Positions 45,259 through 56,774 of a stretch of 64,000 nucleotides of DNA are shown piece by piece (position 1 is the first letter of the stretch; each line of letters begins with the position of its first letter). The position numbers and the translations under genes are program-made. Source of the DNA: Vombatus ursinus (lineage: Eukaryota > Chordata > Mammalia > Diprotodontia > Vombatidae); the NCBI RefSeq assembly GCF_900497805.2, contig NW_020947390.1, positions 1,052,677 through 1,116,676 on the forward strand, read 5' to 3'. The notes under the pieces were generated by a model. It worked only from the letters and a program-made list of their open reading frames with translations. It searched no databases and had not been told where the DNA came from.

Positions 45259-46296
45259 TTAATAATTTCCTTTCATTTTTAACACCCTTATACTATGTAG
45301 AACCTTGTTGTGAACAATCAAATTTATGCCATTTTAAGTAAATGATGGCAGTGAACTATGCCAAGAATTGAAGAGTAGAAGTAAAGTGGGCTAGATTGCC
45401 TTTGGAAAAGTATTCAGTTCTATTAATGACACTAAATTTCTCCTTGAAACAAAGCCCCATCTTTTAAACATCAATAATTTTCCAGCACTGCATGACTTGC
45501 TGTAAATCAAGGCAAACAATGTGTCCAAAGAATTCAAGCCAAAGATGGGCCATATTGAAGCACATGGTGAATGAGAGCAGGTTACACCACCTAACTAATG
45601 AGGCATGACACAAGATGAGAAGTGTAAAGTTGTCATTAGTGAAATACATGACTGAGAGGAAAAAAAAGTTAAGCCAGTCACATTTTTAGGAATAATTGGT
45701 GGTCAGCTTGCCTGATCCATTAGTATCCATGCAATGTCAAAAGAATGAAAGGGAGGACCCAAATGCATTGGTTAGACCTGAGACAAAACTAAGTTTGTAA
45801 AGTTTGCAGAGTTCTTTGAGTCCACCTGGATTACAAATATAAATGGCAAAAAACGGCAGGAAATGGGGCAAGATAAGAGATGAATAGATAATTGAAGTAC
45901 TCTAACCCTATCTTGCATCTGTACCTGGTTTGTGAAATATTGCATATACTCTTCAACAAGTCTCTCTTTCTGTCCAAATATTCGGTAGTATAATCTAATG
46001 ATAAAATCACTTGTTTTTCCTATACCACATAATCTCCTCCATTCTTACCAACTCTAGATTTCTTCATGAATCTACTTTCTTAATAAACAGTTTTAGTCTC
46101 ATCTCCTTTTTTATCTACACTATTTCTGTCAAATAAAGTATACCCATCTAGAACCATGGTCCAATTTTGGGTTTCATCCCACCATGTCTCAGGGGATAAT
46201 CCATGAAGTTAAATTTGTCTCCTTATGTTAGGACCTCTAGTTTCTCTTGTGTGTTATCTCAACTTTAGGAATTTGTTTATAGACACTTATGGCAAT
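45259..46296. other. Unique sequence
   Basis: About 1 kb, no family recognised; pyrimidine-rich from 45950. Confidence 0.4.
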
Positions 46297-46535
46297 GGGG
46301 CAGTGAGGTGGCATAATGGATAGAGTGCCAGGCCTGAAGTCAGAAGACTCACTTTCATGAGTTCAAATCTGGCCTCAGAAAGTTACTAGCTGTGTGACCC
46401 TGCAAGTCATTTAACCCTGTTTGCCTGAATTCCTCATCTGTAAAATGATCTGGAGAAGGAAATGGCAAACCATTGCAGTACCTTGCCAAGAAAACCCCAA
46501 ATGAGGTCACAGAGAGTCAGATACAACTGAACAAC
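46297..46535 (+). mobile_element. tRNA-RTE SINE (MAR1-like)
   Basis: GGGGCAGTGAGGTGGCATAA head, B-box-like GAGTTCAAATCTGG, CTGTAAAATGATCTGGAGAA, GGAAATGGCAAACCATTGCA, then GGTCACAGAGAGTCAGATAC and AACTGAACAAC tail, shared with the RTE 3' end. Confidence 0.9.
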
Positions 46536-47214
46536 TGTCTCACTTAGCTGCCCTTTTACTAATGTCCTTTCCTTGGATTTTGTATTCTCAGAATTTCCAA
46601 GTGTCTCAGATCCTATTCTTCTTCCTTCTTTATGACTGTGTTCTCTGGCATCTAACGGGAGATTTACAAAGGGAGTCTTCTCCATCCCTCTTCCTTTTTA
46701 GTTTAAAGCCTTTTTGACTTTTGCAGGACACCTGGCCAATAACATAAGTATATTCTTTCTCTGTCATCTCTATATTGAGAGCTAGAGTCCAATATTAGAT
46801 ACCATCTTCTTAGCCAGATGTTCATTCCTCAAATTAATTTTTCTTTCCTGCATTCCTTTCCTTCAATGAACAGTAAGGAAACACAGCCTGTGGCCTCAGG
46901 GTCTTCAGTTTCTTGTTTTATACTTCAAAATTCTTGGCAATCCTTTTTAGTTTCCTTATGGAAGTGTCATTTTGTCTATGTGAAGTAGCTGCCTTCCATT
47001 TTGATATATTTTGGGAGGTTCTCTGTTATCTCTTGGATACATGCCCTAGTAATATAATAGACCTTTCTATGTTTCTTATCATTTTGACAAATATCTTCCT
47101 CAGTACCCCAGGACAAAGAAACACCAACTACAACTACTCTCCCAATGATCTCTTCCCCAATAGCATCTCTTCTATCATTCTTCTAAGGATTAACTTCCTC
47201 TTCTTGCTCCTCTT
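46536..47214. other. Pyrimidine-rich unique sequence
   Basis: No family recognised. A long plus-strand open frame (46913-47488) arises from T/C-rich composition and continues into an L2 tail. Confidence 0.4.
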
Positions 47215-47215
47215 C

Positions 47216-47345
47216 TTCATTCAATCAATCAATCAATTAATATTTATTGAGCACCTACTATGTGCCAGGCATTATGCTAACTGTTCTCTCCTCCTCAGGA
47301 AGAGCCTTAAATCTTACACCCTCATTGTACAGCTGCCCTTTTCTT
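47216..47345 (-). repeat. L2 3' end (antisense)
   Basis: AATCAATCAATCAATTAATA, TTTATTGAGCACCTACTATG and TGCCAGGCATTATGCTAACT: a clean antisense L2 terminus with an expanded AATC tail. Confidence 0.85.
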
Positions 47346-48188
47346 TCCCATTCTTGTCTGTATTACACTTTTCCATTTTCTATCATGCTGACAAGGGCAA
47401 AATGTCACATTTCCCTCCTCAGATTCCCTTTTCCCCCATTGAAGGATCACTTCTTTTTCTTTTAGGAGCACTTGATTCTCCCTTATAACCTGGAGTGAGG
47501 AGAGGCTTTCTTCGAATTCTTTCATTTTAACATTAAAGAGAGAAATCAAACTATACTTGGTACACAGAAAATATCAGTGAACTCTGCCAGAAATACAAAC
47601 ATTACCCTTTTGACTCAAATCACTACATAATTTCCATTATTTTCCATAATGGTTACAATATTCAACCCTGTTTCTTTTCTCTACTTGTGAGTATTTATAC
47701 CTCCACCCTAAGAATTTGATTAAAACTTTTTATGGACAATTATTGCCTCTTCATAGCTTGATCAGTTCCATAGTTGGTCTAGTCTTTGGGTAGCCTCCTG
47801 ATCTGTGATATGGATATACCTGGAGCTATTCTAATATTCTGCCATCATGCAACAGGCTCCAAATAATAGATCTGAATCAGAGTGGGAGGGTCTGTCACAA
47901 CTTCAATGGTGAGAAAGTGGAACTTAATACATACTCTATATTTAGATTAATAGGCTGATTAGGAGTTGCAGGGACTCAAGGCAATTCACCAACTATAGGT
48001 GCAGCTGAGACTACCAAAAACTGCTCAATCAGAGAAAGGGTATTTCATGTCATCTCTTCATTTAAGGCCTAGAACAAGCTGACAGTTCCACCACAGTAAT
48101 TTCTTTCTTCTGGAAATTGTGAGTCTATTAGTTCAAATATTGCTTCAAAGGAAGATATCAAAATTCATCTCTCAACATTTTCCAATAC
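47346..48188. other. Unique sequence
   Basis: No recognised family. Confidence 0.4.
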
Positions 48189-48189
48189 A

Positions 48190-48191
48190 AG

Positions 48192-48229
<38 letters not shown>

Positions 48230-48285
48230 TGTCTCTCTCTGTCTCTTTCCATTTCTCTCTCTGTCTCTTTATATATATGTGTATA
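48190..48285. repeat. CT microsatellite
   Basis: CTCTCT runs broken by CTGTCTC, ending in TATATATATG. Confidence 0.95.
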
Positions 48286-49742
48286 TTTATGAGAGATGGG
48301 GATAGCTCACCCTCATAAGAGGAATATCTCAATAGTCAGCTGGTTCTTTGCCATTCCTAGCCTAGCCTAGTCTGGCTAGTATCAGACAATATTTGGATAC
48401 AATAAGTTTCAAAGATTAATGCAAGCTCTTAGGCAATGGAATTGCAGGGTATAAATTGGTTTCAAAACAAATCTAAACCGAAAGGCCTAAAACAGTAATA
48501 AGGTTTCCTTAAAGTACCAAAGTCCAAAGAATAGAGAGTGAAACAAATCATTTGCAAAGGAGAGTTTCAGACCAGGTGGCCAATACTGGATTAGAAGGAA
48601 AGATCCTGTGAACTTTTTTTTGTTAATTCAACCTGTTACCCTAGAACTTTGGCTTTTTTGTGGTAGGTGCTTGCATTCTTCACCCTTGCTCTGTTATATT
48701 TTGATACGGTCATGGTCCAGGTCAACCATGTTTTCTTTCTTGACCCAACAACACTAGTAAGGTCATGACCAAGACCTTGTTGCAATAGGAGTTTCCATAG
48801 TGATTCTAGCATCAGGAGGGAAGGGCCCTACTGGGAGAGATGAAAAAGGTTCAGGCGAAATGTATTTTAGCATAGTAACTTATTATCTCTCAAGATTTTC
48901 CTGAGAGATGCCATGTTTTCAGCCCCTATTGGGTAGGCCTTAAAGGAGAGACAAGGGGAGAGAATTGTTTCCAGAAAGAATTTTTCTAGTACCACAACTG
49001 GTGCAGGGATTGAAGCAAACAATCACCACAAAATATCTTCCAAATAGTTTTAATTCTACTCAAACCTTAAAGCACTCCAACAATAGGGAAACAATTGCAT
49101 GAGGTACACTTGAATTCACATATAATGTATACTATTCTAAGCATGATCCTCTAGCAGGAGAGGTACCAGCAGGACGCACTGGATAGCATATACTTGTGAA
49201 CTCCAAACTATCACAAATATGATACCTTACTACAAAGAAATGAGGGAGTTTCATTGCAGTAAGGAAGTTGTACTGAAGCTAGTTTGAACTTGTAAAACCA
49301 AATTATGGTATTGAATTTTCATTGTGAATGCTGATACCTTAAAAATCAGCAAATGCTAAAAAATTATTACTTAATTTATTTTTTGATTGTCTAAGTTTAA
49401 AAAGTGATGGAGAAAATCTTAATAATACAGATTTATCTTAAAAGTGTCTCATGCATACTTTATTTTTTTGCAGAGAGCCAGTTGTTTACCAGAACATCCT
49501 GAATGAAAATATTATTTGATTTTTTCCTCTGTCTCTTTTCACTAAATAATTATTATGTGCCTAAGGAATAGGGAGGAGTCCGACTCAATATACTTTCAGG
49601 GTTCACATTGCTTCTTTCTTTAATGTTAATGAATTCTCACTGTTCAAACAGCTATATCTGCTCCCTTCCTACCCATTCTGTCCTACTATATTTCTTCATC
49701 TGCTGTTCTAACTGTTCACCAGGTATTCACAATAGAAATAAA
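48286..49742. other. Unique sequence
   Basis: About 1.45 kb with no recognised repeat or coding signal. Confidence 0.35.
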
Positions 49743-49744
49743 TA

Positions 49745-49888
49745 GAATTTCAAAACTAGTAGGAAGGTTAGTAGTTTTAGGTCACTTTATCTAACCCTCT
49801 CATTCTAAAGATGAGCAAGAAACAAAGAAACAAAACTAGAGTTCAGGACACCTGAATCCCAATCAGATCTTCTTCCCACTCTATCTTT
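49745..49888 (-). repeat. MIR-type fragment
   Basis: TAGGTCACTTTATCTAACCC, TCTCATTCTAAAGATGAGCA and CACCTGAATCCCAATC in antisense MIR order. Confidence 0.55.
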
Positions 49889-50372
49889 CCGGTTCAGGTT
49901 TAACTAGCTTGGAAATGAAGTGGGTTACTGGTGTGAGGGTGGAAAGAATTATAGGAGTGCCAGAGACAGCCTCCTATATTGATTATTCATCAATCTGATG
50001 TTTGTAATTTGGGTACTATTTGGATTGTGAGTTTTGTGTGATTTTTTTTTTGCTGTAAGCATTGTTACAGGACAAATGTGACATTTTTTATTACTGACTG
50101 TTACTGTTGAAAATGTCTCACAGATAATTGATTTAAGAGAATACAATAACTCGTGTCTCTGTTTGAACTATTTCTATCTTTTGGTTATGCTGGCTGTGAT
50201 ATAAGAAAGATCGAGATTTTGCTCAGTGGTAACCAAGCTTGTTAAAGCTTAAGAAAACAATAGTTTTGCCCTTGCTGAACAGGTCATCCTCTTGTTTTGT
50301 GATTCTGCCAATCTGACAGAAAATTTGTATCCTTAATAGATATCTGGCCTTCCCAGATCTCATGTATGACTC
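49889..50372. other. Repeat-free sequence
   Basis: No recognised repeat; mixed composition at about 50040-50360. Confidence 0.35.
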
Positions 50373-50379
50373 TGCTCAA

Positions 50380-50500
50380 TTTATTTACTCAGTTGTTAAA
50401 ACAACAATTATTGAATTCCTACTATGTGCAAGACTCATTACTAAGTAATGGGGTGGGGTACAGAGGAGAATTGGCAATTTTTAGTAGTGAAGGAGTATTC
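50380..50500 (-). repeat. L2 3' end (antisense)
   Basis: AACAATTATTGAATTCCTAC followed by TATGTGCAAGACTCATTACT. Confidence 0.6.
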
Positions 50501-50505
50501 TACAT

Positions 50506-50586
50506 ATATGTGTATATACATATATATGTATGTGTACACATATGTGTATATACATATATATGTATGTGTACACATATGTATATATT
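50506..50586. repeat. 34-bp tandem repeat of TA/TG/CA words
   Basis: Two identical 34-bp units (50506-50539 and 50540-50573) and a partial third. Each is internally near-palindromic (ATATACATATATATGTAT). Confidence 0.92.
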
Positions 50587-50824
50587 GAAAAGTGGGGCAT
50601 CTCCAACGTTCCCAGACCCTGTAGCTAAAACTTTGTGACTACTGATCTGAGATGGTATGTCATGAATAGACAACCATTTCCTTGACTAGGAGAGTAAGAA
50701 TTTAAGATCATATCCCCTATGTTATAAAGTTGGGTAACAAAAAAAAAACCAAAAACAATGGTAATCTACAAAAAGTCTTGAAGTCATTTAATGATTTTAA
50801 AAGTAAATTACTTCAGATAACTTT

Positions 50825-51032
50825 AAAATTTGCAAAACATTTTACAAATATCATCTTATTGAGCATCATAACTACCCAGTGAGGTAGGCACAGTAATTAT
50901 ATCAGTTTTAAAGATGAAGATGCTGACAACCAGAAAAGTTAAGTGACTTAAAGTGACTTCCTTTTTAGTTTTAGAGTGAAGCCTTTCGAACTGCACCTTA
51001 AGGGTTTTATACACTCTGCTATGATGGCTCAC
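50825..51032 (-). repeat. MIR SINE
   Basis: AAACATTTTACAAATATCAT, GTGAGGTAGGCACAGTAATT, AAAGTTAAGTGACTTAAAGT in antisense MIR order; the B-box end is decayed. Confidence 0.7.
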
Positions 51033-51049
51033 CTGTAGAGAACTGTTGT

Positions 51050-51238
51050 GGGCAGAGAGACTTAGATAAGGGTCAAAAAAGCTAGATTCTAATGTTAGCC
51101 TTGCTGTTAATTGACTAGAATTTACCTAGAACAGAACAGTTATCCTTCATGGCCCCTAGGTCTCTCAACTGTAAAATGGGGAAGTTAGAGCAGATCAGTC
51201 CTCATGCCCCAATTTAAGATTTAAGATTTGATGTTTCT
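51050..51238 (+). repeat. MIR SINE
   Basis: AAGCTAGATTCTAATGTTAG, GGTCTCTCAACTGTAAAATG, GGGAAGTTAGAGCAGATC and TTTGATGTTTCTGG. Confidence 0.65.
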
Positions 51239-51780
51239 GGATTAACTCCCTAACAAAAATGTCAGAACCAGTCTGCATATCCACACAAGTTAGTTTTCTA
51301 AGCTATTCATAAAAAAACCCCACAAATTAAGAATTATCACAGCCTCTCTCAGCCCCATGCAATAGTATTTAATATAACCACCATAAGCAGTAAGAAAATG
51401 TTTAGCTATGTAGAGATGATAGGTGTTCTGGGACTTGGCCAGATAAAACCTGCCTGCAACTTTGAACATTTAGAGCCAAAACATTGTTCCTCTCAGTCTA
51501 CACCTGTGGGAATGAATGTGTTGTTTTAGATGCTATGGTTTTAAAAAGTTATACTTTTCAAATAGTTTTCTCCGTGTCTCTGGCACTTACTCTAGCTTTC
51601 AACAAGAAAAAATATTTCCTCTAAGGAAACTTGCTTTAAACACTTTTTTTCAACACCACTGTCCACTACTTTATAAGTCAAGTTAACAGGACTGATTGTG
51701 AACATTTTAAGGTTACAGACCCCTTCTTACTAGAAGCACAGGTAGAACTCAAATGTTTTGGTATAGTGTAGAATAAAATT
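51239..51780. other. Unique sequence
   Basis: No recognised repeat. Confidence 0.4.
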
Positions 51781-51786
51781 GACTGA

Positions 51787-52182
51787 GCAACATAGAATGT
51801 TAGAACTTGAAGTGACCTGGGAAATTAGCTAGTACAGAGATTGTTAATTGAGAGGCTCAGGAAATTTAAAAGAATATATATTCTGATAATTATTTCAATG
51901 TAATTTGTTTCCTCAATAATTCTCTGTGTTTTGTTTTAAGAATTTGAAAGCCTTATTCTGAAAAGGGGTCCATAGATTTCACCAGATTGTCAATTGTGTC
52001 CATACACAAAAGATTAAGAGTTCCTGATCTAATGCGACACTCTTATTATAAAAAGAAATGGGGGCTGGAGGATAGGTTGTGACCTATCCAAGGTCACACA
52101 GTTAATGATCAGCAGAGTCCAGACTTTTTCTTATTCCAAACTGATATTCTTTCTATTATGCTAATTGGTACCACCACTCCAT
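51787..52182 (-). repeat. MIR split by a MITE
   Basis: The MIR starts with AATGTTAGAACTTGAAGTGA and AGCTAGTA, stops at 51834, and resumes at 52027 with ATCTAATGCGACACTC then GACCTATCCAAGGTCACACA. The two halves are contiguous in MIR order. Confidence 0.75.
51835..52026. mobile_element. hAT-like MITE in MIR
   Basis: A 192-bp insert with imperfect inverted ends: CAGAGATTGTTAAT at the left, and CAGGAACTCTTAAT as the reverse complement of the right end (10 of 14 match). Flanking octamers AGCTAGTA and ATCTAATG match at 5 of 8; each differs from the MIR sequence expected there at two positions. Size, CAG ends and 8-bp flanks fit hAT MITEs. No transposase. Confidence 0.65.
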
Positions 52183-52299
52183 GATGTAAAGAATGGTGCC
52201 ACTGAACAGAAAGTGCAATATAATTCTGAGCAACAGTAGTGTTGCTGTTGTTACTACTATTTTTCTTCCTGAATTTAAAGGGATATTGCTGAGTTATCT

Positions 52300-52702
52300 T
52301 TCCTCTTCTTCCCTCTAATTTGGGGTAGTCTGGTCTGTGCTGCCTACTTTTCTCTCTGCATCTTCTCTCTCAGAGATCTCAGCAGTTCCCATAGATTTTA
52401 TTATAATCGCTAATGGAAATGATGATTTGTGCAAAGGAACATCTCAGGTCTACATATTGGGCTCTAATCTTTCTCTGGAACCCATTCAAATTTCCAACCA
52501 GATGACCTATAGGAATCTTTAATTCAACCTGTACAAAATAGAACTCATCTTCTATTCCTCTCTGTCTACTCAATGTCCCCACCCTCCAAATTTCACTACT
52601 TCTGTTGGGGAATCCATTATCTTCCCAGTTACTCAGTTTTGCAACCTCAGACATCATGACTCTTTTCTCTTTCTCACTTATATTCAAGCAACTTCTGTTT
52701 AT
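52300..52702 (+). mobile_element. L2 RT C-terminal fragment
   Basis: CAGAGATCTCAGCAGTTCCC, TCAACCTGTACAAAATAGAA (NLYKIELI) and TTTTGCAACCTCAGACATCA match L2 coding sequence also seen at 58400-58560. Interrupted by stops. Confidence 0.7.
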
Positions 52703-52870
52703 GTCAGTCTGTCAGTCAATAAATCAATAAACATTGATTAAGCATCTGCTATGAGTCAGGCACTACTCTAGATGCTGAGGATATAAATATAAAAGAGAAA
52801 GTTCTACCCTTAAGAAGTTAACAATCTAAATGGAGGTGGAAGAAGAAAATATACAAAAGGAAACTGAAAA
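52703..52870 (-). repeat. L2 3' end (antisense)
   Basis: GTCAATAAATCAATAAACAT, TGATTAAGCATCTGCTATGA and GTCAGGCACTACTCTAGATG; tail-to-tail with the preceding L2. Confidence 0.75.
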
Positions 52871-53220
52871 TGAAGGGAGTAGAGTAGAGGCATGATGAAG
52901 AAATCCTAAGGAGTACAGCCAAATGGGAAAAGAGGAGAGTTCTGATTGCTCTGCTTGCCTTAAATCAAGGTTCTCAAAGGAGCTACTTGCCTGTCTTTTA
53001 GCCACAGGGGCAGAGGATACTGATGGGGTGTGAATCCCAAGGCTGATTATATCTTGAAGGATGATGAGGTCCCTAGGGCATGATGGAGAAGTCCTGAGGA
53101 GTACAGCTGAAGGGAAAATGAAGAATCCAGTTTTACCAATCTCTACAATACCTCTTGCATCTGTCACCTTCCTATTCACGTAGACATCATGTCATAGAAG
53201 TCATCACCTGTGAGGAAGTT
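52871..53220. repeat. Region with a diverged 45-bp direct repeat
   Basis: GGCATGATGAAGAAATCCTA (52889) and GGCATGATGGAGAAGTCCTG (53078) begin two related blocks that both continue into AGGAGTACAGC. May be part of a longer L2-associated repeat. Confidence 0.45.
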
Positions 53221-53224
53221 TTAA

Positions 53225-53408
53225 TTATTATTTAGTACTTTGTGAGGTGCTGCTATTATCCCCATTGTATAGGTGGGAAAATTGAAGATGAGAAGGATTA
53301 AGTGACTTACCCAAGGTCACACAGCTAGTAAGCATCTAAGGCAAGATTAAAACTATAGTCTTCCTGACTCTAAGTCTAGTACTCTGTGCACTCTGCAACC
53401 TAGTTGCC
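53225..53408 (-). repeat. MIR SINE, well preserved
   Basis: AAGTGACTTACCCAAGGTCA, CACAGCTAGTAAGCATCTAA and CTTCCTGACTCTAAGTCTAG. Confidence 0.85.
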
Positions 53409-53414
53409 ATTGTT

Positions 53415-53446
53415 GTTGCTATTATTATTATTATTATTATTATATT
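53415..53446. repeat. (ATT)n microsatellite
   Basis: Short uninterrupted TTA run. Confidence 0.9.
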
Positions 53447-53519
53447 GATATTAGTTTATTAGTACTATCTCCCTCCTGAATTAACTTGTATTTATCTATC
53501 TCTTTACATATTCTCTCTC

Positions 53520-53640
53520 CTGATAGGATGTAAGCTCCTTCAAGTCAAGGATTATTTTATTTTTGTCTTTGTTTCTGCCCAGCACATAGCACAGTGCCTG
53601 ACATCTAGTAGGTACCTAGTACATGCCTGTTGTTATTGAA
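53520..53640 (+). repeat. L2 3' end
   Basis: GATAGGATGTAAGCTCCTTC, AAGTCAAGGATTATTTTATT, CAGCACATAGCACAGTGCCT and TCTAGTAGGTACCTAGTA. Confidence 0.8.
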
Positions 53641-54068
53641 ACAGAAAACCTCTAAAGTCACTTCCAAAACTACAATTCTATGATTTAAAAAATTATACTT
53701 CAATAATTTTATGAGTTATCATATCATTAAAGATCTGAATTCAGATTATTTTTTGTTTCAAAATATGCTTGAATATCCAAATAGATATATGAACCCTTTG
53801 ATGTGGTGATGACTCCAGTGATGACTGCAAATTCATCCATACATGCCCATCCTGTGTGACTCTTGTCCATATTCTCCCGATATGACTGCCACTAGAGGTC
53901 CACCCAACCTGCTTGAGCATTCCTGGATTTCCTCTGAAATCATGATGATACCAACAGAGGACCCCAGTGGCCAGTTATCCCTACTCTCATCACATCACTA
54001 GGTACCCCTTACATTTGCTCATACCTACCCTTTTCTGTTGATATCATTTATTCCAGTTCTTTTTCACT
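53641..54068. other. Unique sequence
   Basis: No recognised repeat. Confidence 0.4.
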
Positions 54069-54162
54069 ATATAAATATATGTATGTATTTATGTATATAC
54101 TTATGTATGTATAAGTATGCACTTTTACACACACACACACACACACACATACACACACTTCT
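54069..54162. repeat. TATG and CA microsatellite
   Basis: Imperfect TATG units run into a CA array. Confidence 0.93.
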
Positions 54163-54271
54163 ACTCCTCTTGTTTAATTCTTGTCCCAACTTATTGTCTA
54201 CTTGCACTGTCTTCCAAGATATTCATCCTGGAGGAACAGCTCTAAAAGTAACTGTGGGTCATAATCTAGAC

Positions 54272-54450
54272 CAGTGGTGTCAAACTCAAATATAAACCCA
54301 TGTGCTGCATATTAACTTAGAAAACCATGAGATACCATTATCTATGTTTTATTGTATTTTTATTTATTTTGTTAAACATTTCCCAATTACATTTTAATCT
54401 GGTTCCAGAAGCACTGGAGAGTTTTGCTTGCATTAAGTTTGATACTTATG
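54272..54450. mobile_element. hAT-like MITE with exact 8-bp target duplication
   Basis: A 179-bp insert starting CAGTGGTGTCAAACT. Its right end, reverse-complemented, reads CATAAGTATCAAACT (11 of 15 match). The octamer ATCTAGAC is identical at 54264-54271 and 54451-54458. Internal text has no ORF. Size, ends and target length fit a non-autonomous hAT element. Confidence 0.85.
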
Positions 54451-54595
54451 ATCTAGACAATAGGCATTATTATTCTTGGTTTTTCCTATGGGGTTGGTCA
54501 GGACAAATTGTGTGGTGTGATGGATCTTGTCCATGAAAACTTTCAGTTTTCCAGAACTTAAAGTAACATATCTTCTGTAAACAGGAAGAGCTATA

Positions 54596-55140
54596 GTTGT
54601 TTGGTCTTTCATTTTGAAGAAGACCACTGACATCATGGGGTGATGTCTTGACTTGCATGTGAATTGGATTTAAGTGAGCATAGTTACAGTCATTAGCCTC
54701 ACTCTCTCTTCTAGAGTCATCAAAGTTCAGTGGCAGGACAAAAGTCAAGATGACTGGCAATGGCCTGGGATGCAGTGGATGACCTTAGCATCTTTGATGT
54801 CTGACGAGGCTATAGCAACTCCACAGTACTGGCTATAGCCTTCATGGCTGTTGGAATAAATTGTTCTCATCAGCATCTTTGATGTCTGACGAGGCTATAG
54901 CAACTCCACAGTACTGGCTATAGCCTTCATGGCTGTTGGAATAAATTGTTCTCATTCACCCATTCTGCTGGAAGAAGTCTTTACATGGTTGGGGCAGAAA
55001 TCCCCCTAACTCACTGAACAAGCTTGAGGCCTGTCCATTCCCCTCAACCTGTTTCAGCCCATCTGCCGAGATGTTTTCACTGGTTTGTGGCTGCTGATTC
55101 TCATGCCTTACTTTTGTGAAACTGGTTTTGCCCTCCATGG
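54596..55140. repeat. Unnamed dispersed repeat, copy 2
   Basis: Shares GTGATGTCTTGACTTGCA, GTGAATTGGATTTAAGTGAG and CCTCACTCTCTC with 290-580, and extends beyond the part in common. It contains the exact tandem duplication at 54787-54955. Family not named. Minus-strand frames across it are not genes. Confidence 0.65.
54787..54955. repeat. Exact tandem duplication, 85-bp period
   Basis: Starting AGCATCTTTGATGTCTGACG, the text at 54787-54870 recurs without change at 54872-54955. Bases just outside differ. Confidence 0.97.
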
Positions 55141-56770
55141 CTTCCTTCTGTTTTATGAAGTAATAGAGTTCATGATCTTATGTCATCTTTCTGTATATGA
55201 CTCCTTAATATAGTCTATGTGCTTAATTATGTTGTCCTTGTCTTTCTTCTTGGCAAAAAAAAAAAGTGAAGAATTTACTGACAAAGGCACTATCAAAATC
55301 CTTCTATCTCCTTATTCTGGCAGTAGATTTCTGTATACAATGGTTTTAGTCATGGTCTATGTCCTTTCTGCCATCCACATCTCATTTTTTTGTTGTCAAT
55401 ATATTATTTAAATAAATCAAATTGGAATTACTTTAATAGTATATTGTTTCTTTTTTCTCATTGTTATTCTGTCTTTGAGCTTTGTAATAATTTTTAAATT
55501 TTCTCTAACAATTCTTTGGCAAATAGATAATGGATTCAAAATTGACTCCCAAATCAGTAGCAAGTTATTTCTTTTACATAAAAATATAATAAATCTCAAT
55601 TTTGGAATGTTATTTGGTGCTTGCCATGTCCAGCATCTACTACTTTTCTTTTCCTCAAAGGAAATATTTATGATATATAAGTATGAGACTTCTGTATAAT
55701 CTTCAAGTTTTTGGTCTCTCCTGCTCCTTATTCCTGAAATATATTTTTCAACATATTTTTCATCCCCCTTAACAAATTTTTATCTTTGCACTGAAGACAG
55801 CAAATTTTGAAGTATCGGTTAATTCATTTTATGGGGACTTAAATTCTTTGTCAATTTCCTTGGCCTCTTTGTCTTCTACAACAGATAATGATGTTCCACA
55901 AAATGAACTATCTTTTGCCTTTGAATGTGTTATTAAACTATTTCTGTCAACTCCTTTGTGTGCTTCTCTGAGAAGAATCTATGAACTTCCCAATTTAATG
56001 GCAACTTCCTTTATTGATGTCTTGGTTGGTTTTGCTAAACTGCTTTTTTTTCCCTTTCCATTTTTTATTCATTTTTAAAAGACATGGTTCTCTGGGTGAG
56101 AGAGGGGGATTTAAAAAAATAATGTGGTATAAGTTTAAAAATAAATTAAAATAAAATTCACTTGCAAGAACAATAATAGACTGTTTCATTAATATGACAC
56201 TGAGCTAATTCTTAAGCTAATATGGTATTTTAAAAATATATAGCCAAAAATTCCTACAAAAATGTTGTCATTTCAGTACCATCCCCTAAAGAACAATTTT
56301 ATATGCTATAAGTAGAGATGAACATGTTTACCAATGGCTATGCTTATACAAGACTGTATACAAATCTTTGTTTTATGGACTAGAATCTGGATGCAAATGT
56401 GTTATTCCAAATCAATGAGAAAATACTTGGGATAAAGCTCAGGAATTGGCAAATACATTGAAGACCACATACAAATAAAAATAGTGAAGAAATACATGGT
56501 ATAAAGAGATTTAGAAACGTTTTTGATTTTTCAATTTTATAGTAAATATAAAAATATATAGTTACAAGAAACTAGAAAATGCCACTGAAAATTTTATCTG
56601 ATGAAATTTCATAACTTTTGCACCTCACCTTTACCAAACTTTCTCTGACTCTTCCTATTGATTGCTTCAGGACTACTCTATTATATTAGATATTAAAAAT
56701 AAAAATATATTTCTTAGAAATAGTTTTATATAGGCAGATAACAATTTCTATAGGAATATTTTCTAAGCCA
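55141..56770. other. Unique AT-rich sequence
   Basis: 1.6 kb without a named repeat; low GC. Overlapping short frames on both strands have no support. Confidence 0.35.
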
Positions 56771-56774
56771 GAAG

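Noticed and set aside
46913-47488. 191-codon open frame, rich in Phe, Leu and Ile
   Set aside because: It follows from T/C-rich composition, where stop codons are rare in one frame, and it runs straight into an antisense L2 tail. No motif, start context or codon bias supports a gene.
48286-49742. Possible solitary LTR in unassigned DNA
   Set aside because: No paired short target duplication with TG...CA ends and no promoter or poly-A arrangement could be seen. Left as unique sequence.
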